Origin: Yoonia sp.
GTDB lineage: Bacteria; Pseudomonadota; Alphaproteobacteria; Rhodobacterales; Rhodobacteraceae
Assembly (NCBI GenBank): GCA_023263855.1
Contig: JALQUF010000004.1
Coordinates: 1 to 64,000 of the forward strand
Reading direction: 5' to 3'
Length of the DNA: 64,000 nucleotides
The stretch's first letter is position 1, and each line of letters opens with the position of its first letter. The notes under the pieces were generated by a model, which did no database searches, was not told the origin of the DNA, and saw only the letters and a program-made list of their open reading frames with translations. Both the position numbers and the translations under genes were made by a program. Below are positions 25,354 through 33,311 of this stretch, one piece after another.

Positions 25354-27429
25354 CTATCGCGACAGGCTTTGCGCCAATCGCATCAATTGCACGGCCTCGG
25401 TGCGATAACCGAAGGCATCTGCCCCCCGGTTCGCGGTGGCCAGCGCAATCGCCTCATCATAGCCCCAGTCGCCCAGGTACGGGTCATTGCGTAACAGCTG
25501 TCCGAATCCTGCAACCGCTGCGGCAAAGCGCGCTTCGGTGCTGGGGGTGCTGTTGCCAATGATCGGTGCCTCGATCAGTTTGCTGACAGATGCGCCAGGG
25601 TCTTTGTAGCGCAGTTTCACAAAACCCAGCTCATCCGAGGTTTCGGCCACAGTGTTGGGCGCATAGCGTAGCGGATCGCTCAGTTGTGCAGGGCTGCCGA
25701 CGGGCGTGACCTCAAAGATCGCTGTCACGGTATGCCCTGCGCCAAGTTCACCCGCATCAACCGCGTCATTGTTGAAATCCTCGCGATTCAAAGCGCGCGT
25801 TTCATAACCGATCAGACGGTACTCGGCGATTTGGGCCGGGTTGAATTCGACCTGCACCTTCACATCGCCTGCAATCGGGAACAGCGCGCCGGAGAGTTGA
25901 TCGACCAACACCTTTTGCGCCTCTGAGAGCGTATCGATATAGGCTGCCGTTCCGTTGCCGTTTTGAGCAAGTGCCTGCATCGTGGCGTCGTCCAGATTAC
26001 CGCGTCCGAAGCCCAGCACGCTCAGATAGGTGCCCGTGTCCCGCTTGGCGGCAATGAAGTCTTTGAGCGCATCCGGATCACTGAGCCCCACATTGAAATC
26101 GCCGTCGGTGGCAAGGATCACCCGGTTTACTTCGCCATCCTCGCGCATGGTATCGGCCAGGCTGTAGGCCTGCTCCAAACCGCCTTGGCCGTTGGTGGAC
26201 CCACCGGCACCAAGCGACTGGATCGACTGTAGGATCGTTGTGCGGTCAGACGCGGCAGTCGGTGCCAAAACCTGGCCTGCACTGCCTGCATATTCCACGA
26301 TGGCCACTTGGTCTTGCGGGCGGAGCTGGTCAAGCATCAGCCGGAACGACTGCTTGAGAAGCGGCAGCTTGGTCGGGTCGTCCATCGAGCCAGAGGTGTC
26401 GATTAAAAACACCAGATTGAGCGCAGGGCGCGCGTCAATCTCTGGCATCCGGCCTTGCAAGGCGATGTGGACCAACTGCGTATCCGCGTTCCAAGGGGTC
26501 TCAAAGGTTGTCACAACCGGACGAAACGGTGCCTCATCCGCATCGGGTGCAGGGTAGTCGTAGGGGAAATAATTGATCAGCTCTTCGATACGTACCGCGT
26601 CGGCTGGCGGTAGTGCACCGCGAGACAGGGATGAGCGCACGACAGCATAGGATGCTGTATCGACGTCAATCGAGAAGGTTGAAACAGGATCTTCCGCAGT
26701 GATCTTGAACGGATTTGTATCCGCGTTGGCAAAGCTTTCGGTATTTGGGGCAAGGGCGATCGCGGGGTCATCCGCTTGTGATGTGGGTGCAGTGACCCGG
26801 CGCGCACCAGATACTTCCGGCGCGGCAGTCAGGCTGTGCGCAGCTGATGGTGCCGTGCGCAACGCAGGGGCAGCCGTCGTCGCTTGCAGGTCCATCATGC
26901 CTTCGGCGCTTTCGGACACGCCTAGCTGCGCATCGCTTGCAATTTGCGGCAGTTGCTTTGTTGTGGGGCGCGAAGGGTTTGCGAAATTAAGTTCGGGTTC
27001 GGGGGCTGGCAATGGGCTTGCAAACACCTCGCGGCTCTCGTCGATGGTGGCACCTTGGATCGCGGCGGTCTCTGGTAATGGGGCAGGCGGAGCAGCCACG
27101 CGGTCAAATTCCGTCACAGTCATCTGTGGTGCGGACGGCGGACGCAGAATGTCTTGCGCTTGTGGTGTCAAAAACAGAAACCCGCAGGCGACCAACGCGG
27201 TCGTTGTGGCCAGCCCACCTTTTGTTGTCATTGCGTGTAGCATCGTCTTCACTCCTGTCCAGAGGCCCTTTGGCCCGGTTGCAGAAGTGGGACGCAGCTC
27301 TGGGCGTGATCCTTGGAGATCGGCAAAGTTTTTCTGTGCCAGTGCGATGTTTGCTGTACGTCGCGCCGCGTCCGGGCGGGGCGTTGCCTTGTCCATCATC
27401 GCTTTGAGGTCATTCAGGTCATCGGTCAT
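25354..27429 (-). CDS. YfbK-like VWA protein with cytoplasmic anti-sigma-like N-terminus
   Basis: A 691-residue single-span membrane protein. Residues 1-70 are cytoplasmic and charged, a helix lies at about 71-88, a long Pro/Ala-rich linker runs to 240, then comes the YfbK N-terminal domain (DPVSTFSIDVDTASYAVVR, 247-290). The VWA domain follows, with an intact MIDAS DTSGS (344-348), and then a C-terminal DUF3520/YfbK domain (IGYETRALNREDFNND). Its ATG overlaps the ECF sigma factor stop in ATGA; the track ORF extends 20 codons upstream into the sigma gene. The N-terminus plus coupling suggests a membrane anti-sigma factor with a periplasmic VWA sensor; this is inference. Confidence 0.85.
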   Translation of the reverse strand: MTDDLNDLKAMMDKATPRPDAARRTANIALAQKNFADLQGSRPELRPTSATGPKGLWTGVKTMLHAMTTKGGLATTTALVACGFLFLTPQAQDILRPPSAPQMTVTEFDRVAAPPAPLPETAAIQGATIDESREVFASPLPAPEPELNFANPSRPTTKQLPQIASDAQLGVSESAEGMMDLQATTAAPALRTAPSAAHSLTAAPEVSGARRVTAPTSQADDPAIALAPNTESFANADTNPFKITAEDPVSTFSIDVDTASYAVVRSSLSRGALPPADAVRIEELINYFPYDYPAPDADEAPFRPVVTTFETPWNADTQLVHIALQGRMPEIDARPALNLVFLIDTSGSMDDPTKLPLLKQSFRLMLDQLRPQDQVAIVEYAGSAGQVLAPTAASDRTTILQSIQSLGAGGSTNGQGGLEQAYSLADTMREDGEVNRVILATDGDFNVGLSDPDALKDFIAAKRDTGTYLSVLGFGRGNLDDATMQALAQNGNGTAAYIDTLSEAQKVLVDQLSGALFPIAGDVKVQVEFNPAQIAEYRLIGYETRALNREDFNNDAVDAGELGAGHTVTAIFEVTPVGSPAQLSDPLRYAPNTVAETSDELGFVKLRYKDPGASVSKLIEAPIIGNSTPSTEARFAAAVAGFGQLLRNDPYLGDWGYDEAIALATANRGADAFGYRTEAVQLMRLAQSLSR

Positions 27430-27968
27430 ACCATGTCCTCCTGTTCTTTGAGGGCGCGCAGCGCCTTTTTGGCCTCTGAGATGCGCCAACTGATGGTGCC
27501 CTCCGAGATGCCCAAGACTTCGGCGGCCTGCGCATGCGTCATGTCATCCAGCACCAGCGCGAGTGTGTCGCGCAGGTCATCGGACAACCGGTTCATGGCC
27601 GTGATCAGCCAATCCAGTTTTTCGTCTGTATCGGCGTTCGCGGCGGTCCGGTTGATTTCCCAATCCCCCCAGCCCGCCGTGGCGTTGGCATAGGTTGCGC
27701 GTTTGCGGCGTTGATCGTGGGCTGCATTGACCGCGACGCGGTAGAGCCATGTGGTGACTTTGGCGCGGCGTTGATAGCTGGCGAGTTTTGCAGGCAGCGC
27801 TGCACAAATATCCTGGGTGAGGTCTTCGGCCGCACTCCGCGACCCCGTGATGCGAAAGCAAAACGCAAAGAGCCGGTCATAGTGCCGGTCAAGCAAGCTA
27901 GCAAAAGCCGCGCCGTCGCCGGCTGCGGCTGCTGTTGCTAGGTCCTCATCGCTTGTCATCATGCGCAT
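27426..27968 (-). CDS. ECF-type RNA polymerase sigma factor
   Basis: An extracytoplasmic-function sigma factor of about 180 aa. Region 2 is FASLLDRHYDRLFAFCFRITGSRSAAEDLTQDI with WLYRVAVNAAHDQRRK. Region 4 is LSDDLRDTLALVLDDMTHAQAAEVLGISEGTISWRISEAKKAL, a complete helix-turn-helix. The start is uncertain: ATG 27968, 27962 or 27959 are all possible and none has a clear ribosome-binding site. The track's 27998 is a TTG that directly abuts AAGGA. It is coupled to the downstream VWA membrane gene by a 4-bp overlap, as ECF sigma/anti-sigma pairs often are. Confidence 0.92.
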   Translation of the reverse strand: MRMMTSDEDLATAAAAGDGAAFASLLDRHYDRLFAFCFRITGSRSAAEDLTQDICAALPAKLASYQRRAKVTTWLYRVAVNAAHDQRRKRATYANATAGWGDWEINRTAANADTDEKLDWLITAMNRLSDDLRDTLALVLDDMTHAQAAEVLGISEGTISWRISEAKKALRALKEQEDMV

Positions 27969-28040
27969 CACGGTGGTTTGACGCGCGCAATTGGTCAATC
28001 CTTGGATGAGGTAGCCGCTTTTTTAAAGATTGTGAGAGTG

Positions 28041-28068
28041 CGTAAGGTGGATCATGATCCACCTTACG
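28041..28068. repeat. 28-bp perfect palindrome, copy 1
   Basis: CGTAAGGTGGATCA is followed without a spacer by its exact reverse complement TGATCCACCTTACG. Copy 2 at 38425-38450 keeps 12 bp of each arm with a GT centre. It lies eight bases after the stop codon of gabD (minus strand), between gabD and the sigma factor gene. Confidence 0.9.
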
Positions 28069-28075
28069 TTTCGAC

Positions 28076-29554
28076 CTACACGCTTGTGCAGATGTACTTC
28101 ATTTCCAGATAGTCTTCGATCCCGTGGCTGGATCCTTCACGGCCAAGACCGGATTGCTTCACGCCACCGAACGGGGCCACCTCGGTCGAGATGATCCCGG
28201 TGTTCACACCCACAATGCCGTACTCCAACGCCTCGGCGACCTTGGTGACACGGCTCAGATCATTGGCGTAGAAATAGCAGGCCAAGCCAAAGATCGTGTC
28301 GTTTGCCTGTGCGATCACATCGTCCTCATCTTCGAACTTGAAGAGCGGCGCGAAAGGACCGAAGGTTTCATCGGTGCTGACCAGCATGTCTTTGGTGGCA
28401 TTGGCAACGATGGTCGGTTCAAAGAACTGCCCGCCAAGGTCGTGTGGTTTGCCGCCTGTCAGAATCTCGGCCCCTTTTGACAGGGCATCTTCCAGATGTG
28501 ATTGGACCTTTGTGACGGCCTTGGGCTCGATCAGTGGCCCCAAGGTGGTACCATCGGTCAGGCCGTCGCCGACCCGCAGTGCTTCGACCGCCGCTTTGAA
28601 TTTCGCGGCGAATGCGTCGTAGACGCCTGCCTGCACATAAATGCGGTTCGCACAGACGCAGGTTTGGCCGTTGTTGCGGAATTTACAGGCGATGGCGCCT
28701 TCGACGGCAGCGTCAAGATCGGCGTCGTCAAAGACGATGAAGGGGGCATTGCCGCCCAATTCCATCGAGCATTTGATGACCTGATCGGCGGCCTGCGCCA
28801 ACAGGATGCGCCCAACCTGGGTGGAGCCTGTGAACGTCAGTTTGCGCACGGCATGGTGTGCGCAAAACGCCTTGCCAACGGCAGGTGCATCCGAAGAGGT
28901 GATCACCGAAAAGAGGCCATCCGGCACGCCGGCTTCCTGCGCCAGCTTTGCCATCGCAAGGGCCGACAGCGGTGTCAGCTCGGATGGTTTGATGACAAAA
29001 CCACAGCCTGCGGCAAGGGCCGGGGCGACTTTGCGCGCGATCATGGCATTGGGAAAGTTCCACGGTGTGATGCCGACGGCAACACCGATTGGTTGCTTGA
29101 TCACTGTGATCCGTTTGTCGGCCATATGACCGGGGATTGTTTCGCCGTAGATGCGTTTTGCCTCTTCTGCAAACCACTCCACAAAGGATGCGCCATAGGC
29201 CACTTCGCCGCGCGCTTCTGCCAGTGGTTTACCCTGTTCGGCGGTCATGATGATGGCGAGGTCTTCTTGGTGCTCCATCATCAGGTCGAACCATTTGCGC
29301 AGCACTTTGGCGCGCTCTTTGGCGGCCAGGGCGGCCCAAGGCTTGCGTGCCTGATCTGCGGCGGCAATGGCTTGTGCCACTTCATCGACAGACAGATCAG
29401 GAACTTTCGCGATCACGTCGCCTCTTGCGGGGTTCGTGACATCAAATGTCTTGCCGCTGGCCGCTTGGACCCAGGCGCCTGCCACAAGCGTGTCTTGGCA
29501 GACCAGATCAGGGCGCGACAGCATGGATTTGAGGTTCGTAGATTCGTCAAGCAT
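28076..29554 (-). CDS. gabD: succinate-semialdehyde dehydrogenase family aldehyde dehydrogenase
   Basis: A 492-residue NAD(P)-dependent aldehyde dehydrogenase, closest to GabD, oxidising succinate semialdehyde to succinate in GABA degradation. Motifs are TPWNFPNAMIARK for cofactor binding, FTGSTQVGR, the general base Glu in MELGGNAPFIVFDDADLD, the nucleophilic Cys in NNGQTCVCANR, and FGPFAPLFKF near the end. The two Cys spaced as TCVC are typical of SSADH. GGGAG eight bases before ATG 29554 sets the start. No GABA transaminase is nearby, so the physiological aldehyde is not certain. Divergent from the hydrolase gene. Confidence 0.88.
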   Translation of the reverse strand: MLDESTNLKSMLSRPDLVCQDTLVAGAWVQAASGKTFDVTNPARGDVIAKVPDLSVDEVAQAIAAADQARKPWAALAAKERAKVLRKWFDLMMEHQEDLAIIMTAEQGKPLAEARGEVAYGASFVEWFAEEAKRIYGETIPGHMADKRITVIKQPIGVAVGITPWNFPNAMIARKVAPALAAGCGFVIKPSELTPLSALAMAKLAQEAGVPDGLFSVITSSDAPAVGKAFCAHHAVRKLTFTGSTQVGRILLAQAADQVIKCSMELGGNAPFIVFDDADLDAAVEGAIACKFRNNGQTCVCANRIYVQAGVYDAFAAKFKAAVEALRVGDGLTDGTTLGPLIEPKAVTKVQSHLEDALSKGAEILTGGKPHDLGGQFFEPTIVANATKDMLVSTDETFGPFAPLFKFEDEDDVIAQANDTIFGLACYFYANDLSRVTKVAEALEYGIVGVNTGIISTEVAPFGGVKQSGLGREGSSHGIEDYLEMKYICTSV

Positions 29555-29615
29555 AGTAGGCTCCCATAGATTTCGTGCTATCTGACCCATCTGGGGCCGT
29601 GCCGTAAAGGGGGAC

Positions 29616-30392
29616 ATGATGGATTTAGACGATGCTTACGCCAATGCAGCCCACATCCCGGGTGGTGAGGCCTATCCCGAAAAATGGTTGCATGCTGCGG
29701 CCACGTTTCGTGCGCAGACATTGTGCGAGCTGGATTTGCCTTACGGCGAAAGCCCGCGCCAACGCCTTGATCTGTTTCATCCGCCACGGCTGGCCAAAGG
29801 GATCGTTGTCTTTGTCCATGGGGGATACTGGCTGCGTTTTGACAAATCTTTCTGGTCGCATCTGGCTGCAGGGCCTTTGGCGCATGGGTGGGCTGTTGCG
29901 ATGCCGTCTTACGATCTGTGCCCTGACGTACGGATTACCGACATCGGCAACCAAATGGCGGCTGCCATTGCCTTGGCGGCTGATCGTGTGCCGGGGCCGG
30001 TGCGGCTTGTCGGACATTCGGCGGGTGGGCAGCTGGTGGCGCGCATGACCGCGCGGCGTTTCGGCGCGCAGTGGCAAGAGCGTTTGGCAAAAGTTGTCCC
30101 GGTTTCTCCGGTTGCGGATCTTGCGCCGCTGATGCGCACATCTATGAACATGGACTTGAAACTGGATGATGCAGAGGTGCAAAGCGAAAGCCCTGTTCAC
30201 CTGCCCAAGCCAGCGCTTCCTGTCACTGTTTGGGTAGGCTCAGACGAAAGACCGGTGTTTCTTGCGCAGGCGGCGGCGCTGGCAGATGCGTGGCATTGCG
30301 ATAAGGTCATCGCTGCAGGTAAACACCATTTTAACGTCATCGAAGAGCTTGCCGACCCCGATAGTGCGCTGACGACGACTCTCTTGGCTTAA
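29616..30392 (+). CDS. alpha/beta hydrolase (kynurenine formamidase-like)
   Basis: A 258-residue alpha/beta-hydrolase of the esterase/lipase-like group. The oxyanion-hole HGG is at 68-70 (VFVHGGYW), the nucleophile Ser135 is in GHSAGG, and a catalytic His is in KHHFNVI near the end, with an Asp in WVGSDERP. The HGGYW motif and overall size resemble bacterial kynurenine formamidase-like proteins, but no tryptophan-catabolism genes are adjacent. GGGGGAC lies directly upstream of the ATG pair at 29616/29619. No signal peptide. Confidence 0.85.
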   Translation: MMDLDDAYANAAHIPGGEAYPEKWLHAAATFRAQTLCELDLPYGESPRQRLDLFHPPRLAKGIVVFVHGGYWLRFDKSFWSHLAAGPLAHGWAVAMPSYDLCPDVRITDIGNQMAAAIALAADRVPGPVRLVGHSAGGQLVARMTARRFGAQWQERLAKVVPVSPVADLAPLMRTSMNMDLKLDDAEVQSESPVHLPKPALPVTVWVGSDERPVFLAQAAALADAWHCDKVIAAGKHHFNVIEELADPDSALTTTLLA

Positions 30393-30499
30393 GGCGCCGA
30401 GGGTTTGAGCTTGTGGCGGTAGACCTTAACGCATTCTCAACTTATGTTGCCTTAACTTGGTAAAACGCGCGACTCGCGCAAAATTGGATGGTGTCTGAT

Positions 30500-30808
30500 A
30501 TGGGGATTTCACGCGGTTTCATGATCGTTTTGGCTGCTGGCGCGTTGACCGCGTGTGAGCGGATGGGAAATGACGACAATGCGGTCGTTGATGGTGGCCT
30601 TGATGGCGGTTTTTTGCGTGATGGTGTGGCAAATGTCTGGATTGATCCCGATGGGTGCCAGCACTGGTACATCGATGACGGTATCGAAGGGTATATGACA
30701 CCGCGTTTGAACCGTGATGGCACGCCAAAATGTCAGGATACGCGTGGCGAAATCACGCTTAAAGACGGCAGCCAGATCCCGGCGGAACAAGAACCGTCAA
30801 GCACCTGA
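30500..30808 (+). CDS. small lipoprotein, uncharacterised
   Basis: A 102-residue predicted lipoprotein. The lipobox is LTAC after a short basic-hydrophobic leader (MGISRGFMIVLAAGALTAC), putting the lipid-modified Cys at residue 19. The mature part carries DGGFLRDGVANVWIDPDGCQHWYIDDGIEGYMTPRLNRDG, which may be a small disulfide-bonded domain. ATG 30500 is preferred because GGATGG lies eight bases upstream; the track start at 30488 falls inside that site. A rho-independent terminator follows. Confidence 0.68.
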   Translation: MGISRGFMIVLAAGALTACERMGNDDNAVVDGGLDGGFLRDGVANVWIDPDGCQHWYIDDGIEGYMTPRLNRDGTPKCQDTRGEITLKDGSQIPAEQEPSST

Positions 30809-30840
30809 TACTTGCCCCGCACTGGCAGAATGCATTTAAG

Positions 30841-30867
30841 AGGCATCGGCTCACCGGTGCCTTTTTT
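30841..30867 (+). terminator. rho-independent terminator after the lipoprotein gene
   Basis: AGGCATCGG-CTCA-CCGGTGCCT forms a nine-pair stem with one G-U pair, directly followed by a run of Ts (30862-30867). Confidence 0.88.
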
Positions 30868-30876
30868 GTTTGTGGT

Positions 30877-31506
30877 TCAACGCATTGGATCAAACTGCGC
30901 GCGTGTCATGGTGCAATCGCGGATCACATCATCCCCGCAATCCCGAAAGTCCAGATCACGGGTCAGACACACGCGTGCCTCTTGAATATAGCCGGATTTG
31001 CAGGTGATCGTGATCTGATCCGCCTCTAGCGTGGGGTTGTCTTCCAGGAATGCTTCTTCAATCAAAGACGCTGGAAGCGTGACGGTGGAAGACAAGGCGC
31101 GCAACACCTCGGGGCGGGTGATGCGCCCGAAGGCTTCGCGCGACAAGGCGAAATATGCGTCCGAGGACAAGCCAGAACAAACCCCATGCTTGCGCCATTG
31201 GTGCCACGCCAGACCGGATGTTCCCATGATATCTGCCATCGCCGCTGTGTCACTGCGGCTCGGCGGCCTTTCAGACGTGGGACAATTGGCGGGATAGCCA
31301 CGCTCATATTGTGGCCAAAGCCCGTGCAGAATCCAGCCAAATTCCGCCGATGGATCGCATTGGGGTGACTGGCGCGCATCACCTTCCAGTGCGCACCAGT
31401 TTGCCGACCACGAAAGTGACATGACGTAGTAATCAAAGTCTGCTGTCTGTGCCTGAACAGACAGCGGTGATGCCACCACGCACAGCAGGGCAAACAAGCG
31501 GTGCAT
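30877..31506 (-). CDS. ribonuclease T2 family protein
   Basis: A 209-residue secreted RNase T2-type endoribonuclease with signal peptide MHRLFALLCVVASPLSVQAQ. CAS I is WILHGLWPQY with His61. CAS II is WHQWRKHGVCSG with His107. The CAS II position that normally holds the catalytic Glu is Gln here (CAA codon), which may reduce activity. Cys residues flank both motifs as in the family. The long upstream extension in the track is not real: AGGAAA lies seven bases before ATG 31506. With the CpdB-like nucleotidase it suggests scavenging of extracellular RNA for phosphate. Divergent from trcR. Confidence 0.9.
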   Translation of the reverse strand: MHRLFALLCVVASPLSVQAQTADFDYYVMSLSWSANWCALEGDARQSPQCDPSAEFGWILHGLWPQYERGYPANCPTSERPPSRSDTAAMADIMGTSGLAWHQWRKHGVCSGLSSDAYFALSREAFGRITRPEVLRALSSTVTLPASLIEEAFLEDNPTLEADQITITCKSGYIQEARVCLTRDLDFRDCGDDVIRDCTMTRAQFDPMR

Positions 31507-31642
31507 TTTGATCTTTCCTATTTTCATATGCACCATTATATAGACCCCAAGTTCCCCGACAATGCGAACCCGGCTGCAAAAGCAGTCAGCCCAACTTAAG
31601 GGTGCGGGAAAGGCTTGTCCGTTGATAAGATGGAGATGAAAG

Positions 31643-32401
31643 ATGTCCGATAAACCGATTATGGCAAAAGCGACCGCTGTTTGGCTTTGCGACAATACGA
31701 CACTGACCTTCAAGCAGATTGCCGATTTCTGCGGCTTTCACGAGTTGGAAGTGCAGGGCATTGCCGATGGTGATGTGGCCACCGGCGTCAAAGGCTTTGA
31801 CCCGATTGCCAACAACCAGTTAACCCAGGAAGAGCTTGATAAGGCCGAGGCCGATCCAACGCACAAGCTGAAGCTAAAGTTCTACGCGGCCGCCGCCGGT
31901 GAAGAAAAGCGCCGTGGCCCGCGGTACACGCCGCTGTCCAAGCGTCAGGACCGGCCTGCGTCGATTTATTGGTTGGTGAAATTCCACCCCGAGCTGACAG
32001 ACGGCCAGATTTCCAAACTGGTCGGCACAACCAAGCCAACCATTCAGGCGATCCGCGAACGGACGCACTGGAACATCAATAATATCGAACCGATTGATCC
32101 GGTTGCTTTGGGTCTGTGTAAGCAGTCCGAGCTGGACGCGGCGGTGCAAAAGGCCAACGCTAAGAAAGAAAAAGAAGGCTCGGTCATGTCTGATGACGAG
32201 CGTCGCAAACTGGTCAGCACAGAACAATCCTTGGGCATGGCAGCCGAGCCGAAGATGCCAAGTGCAATGGCCGGGCTTGAGACGTTCAGCCTGACAGAAA
32301 CGCGCGATGAAGAAGACGACGAAGAAAAGGCTGATGATCGCGATGTTTCGGATGCAGACAGCTTCTTTAATTTGCCTGACGATGACGACAGCAAAGACTG
32401 A
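31643..32401 (+). CDS. trcR: cell cycle transcriptional regulator TrcR (DUF1013)
   Basis: A 252-residue DUF1013 protein, the alphaproteobacterial TrcR family described as a cell-cycle transcription factor. The conserved N-terminal part is KATAVWLCDNTTLTFKQIADFCG. The core has GPRYTPLSKRQDRPASIYWLVKFHPELTDGQISKLVGTTKPTIQAIRERTHWN, where DGQISKLVGTTKPTIQAIRE looks like a helix-turn-helix. The C-terminal 40 residues are very acidic (RDEEDDEEKADDRD) and probably flexible. GGAG lies seven bases before the ATG. A bidirectional terminator follows 19 bases after the stop. Confidence 0.9.
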   Translation: MSDKPIMAKATAVWLCDNTTLTFKQIADFCGFHELEVQGIADGDVATGVKGFDPIANNQLTQEELDKAEADPTHKLKLKFYAAAAGEEKRRGPRYTPLSKRQDRPASIYWLVKFHPELTDGQISKLVGTTKPTIQAIRERTHWNINNIEPIDPVALGLCKQSELDAAVQKANAKKEKEGSVMSDDERRKLVSTEQSLGMAAEPKMPSAMAGLETFSLTETRDEEDDEEKADDRDVSDADSFFNLPDDDDSKD

Positions 32402-32420
32402 TCTTTCAAAAGACCAAAGA

Positions 32421-32447
32421 AAAGGCGCCCACATTGGGCGCCTTTTT
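32421..32447. terminator. bidirectional rho-independent terminator
   Basis: GGCGCCC-ACATT-GGGCGCC is a perfect 7-bp GC stem extended by an A-T pair on each side, with TTTTT on the plus strand and TTTT on the minus strand. It separates trcR from the convergent membrane protein gene. Confidence 0.92.
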
Positions 32448-32474
32448 CGTTTCGACTACGTGGAACGCGACCGC

Positions 32475-33311
32475 TTATTCAGGATTAACGATTTCGGACA
32501 CCAACGTGGCAAGGCCATTTGCATCAAGCTGCATAGGGTCCGCATAAACCGTATACTCAGCCGATGCCTCCACGCGTTGCGGGTTTGTCCCTGCCGGCAA
32601 AGCCTCCAGATCAGTGATCCACAATTCATGCACGTCAAAGGACACCCGTGTAAGGACACAGTTACCCAACTGATCGCGCAGCGTGTCACAAACAGCCTGG
32701 GCCTGCGTAAGCATGGCAGCGCGGGTCTCGGTGTCATTGGGTGGACGCAGGTCGCCGCTATAAGGCAGGGTCGCCCGGGCATTGATCAACTGGCCATTTT
32801 CGACGCTTGACGGGTCGCCCAAGTCCACTGCCGGAACATAGGCAAGGCGGCCGTCCATGACCCATTTGCCTTCGCGGTTCTCGCGCGCCTGCGAATAGAC
32901 AAGGTCACAAGATGTGCCGATCGTCGCGACCACCTCGCTGCAATAGGGGATAAGCTGTGCAGGTGCGCGGGCGGCGGCATATAGCTCTAGAAATGCCGCG
33001 TCAGGTGCCTGTTCGCCAGCCAGAAGCAATTCCTCGGGGTTGAGGATTTTTTCGACTTGGACGTACCGCGCCCCTGTCATCTCATTTGGGATGAAAGTGT
33101 CGCGCAATGCGGGACGATCATTGAGCCATTGGAACGGGTCTGCGACCGCAATCTCTGCCTCGGGCACTGCTGGATCTGGGGCTTCAGGAATGTACTGTGC
33201 GGTCTGCTCACTGATCCAGCCGCCTACGTTCAGCCCACCGTAATTGAGCACCACGACAGGCAGGCCAAGGATCAGAAGAAAAATCACAAATGAAGTGCGG
33301 CCACCGATCAT
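32475..33311 (-). CDS. uncharacterised single-span membrane protein, 278 aa
   Basis: No family is recognised. A signal-anchor helix occupies residues 7-24 (SFVIFLLILGLPVVVLNYGG) and the remaining roughly 250 residues should be periplasmic. Cys residues (PYCSEVV, TSCDLVY, AVCDTLR, GNCVLTR) suggest two disulfides. Its ATG overlaps the stop of the upstream membrane gene by four bases, so the pair is probably translated together and may form a complex. Length, anchor and coupling are seen; function is unknown. Confidence 0.65.
   Translation of the reverse strand: MIGGRTSFVIFLLILGLPVVVLNYGGLNVGGWISEQTAQYIPEAPDPAVPEAEIAVADPFQWLNDRPALRDTFIPNEMTGARYVQVEKILNPEELLLAGEQAPDAAFLELYAAARAPAQLIPYCSEVVATIGTSCDLVYSQARENREGKWVMDGRLAYVPAVDLGDPSSVENGQLINARATLPYSGDLRPPNDTETRAAMLTQAQAVCDTLRDQLGNCVLTRVSFDVHELWITDLEALPAGTNPQRVEASAEYTVYADPMQLDANGLATLVSEIVNPE

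Noticed and set aside
28502-29569. 355-aa plus-strand ORF antisense to gabD
   Set aside because: The minus frame contains the full aldehyde dehydrogenase motif set.
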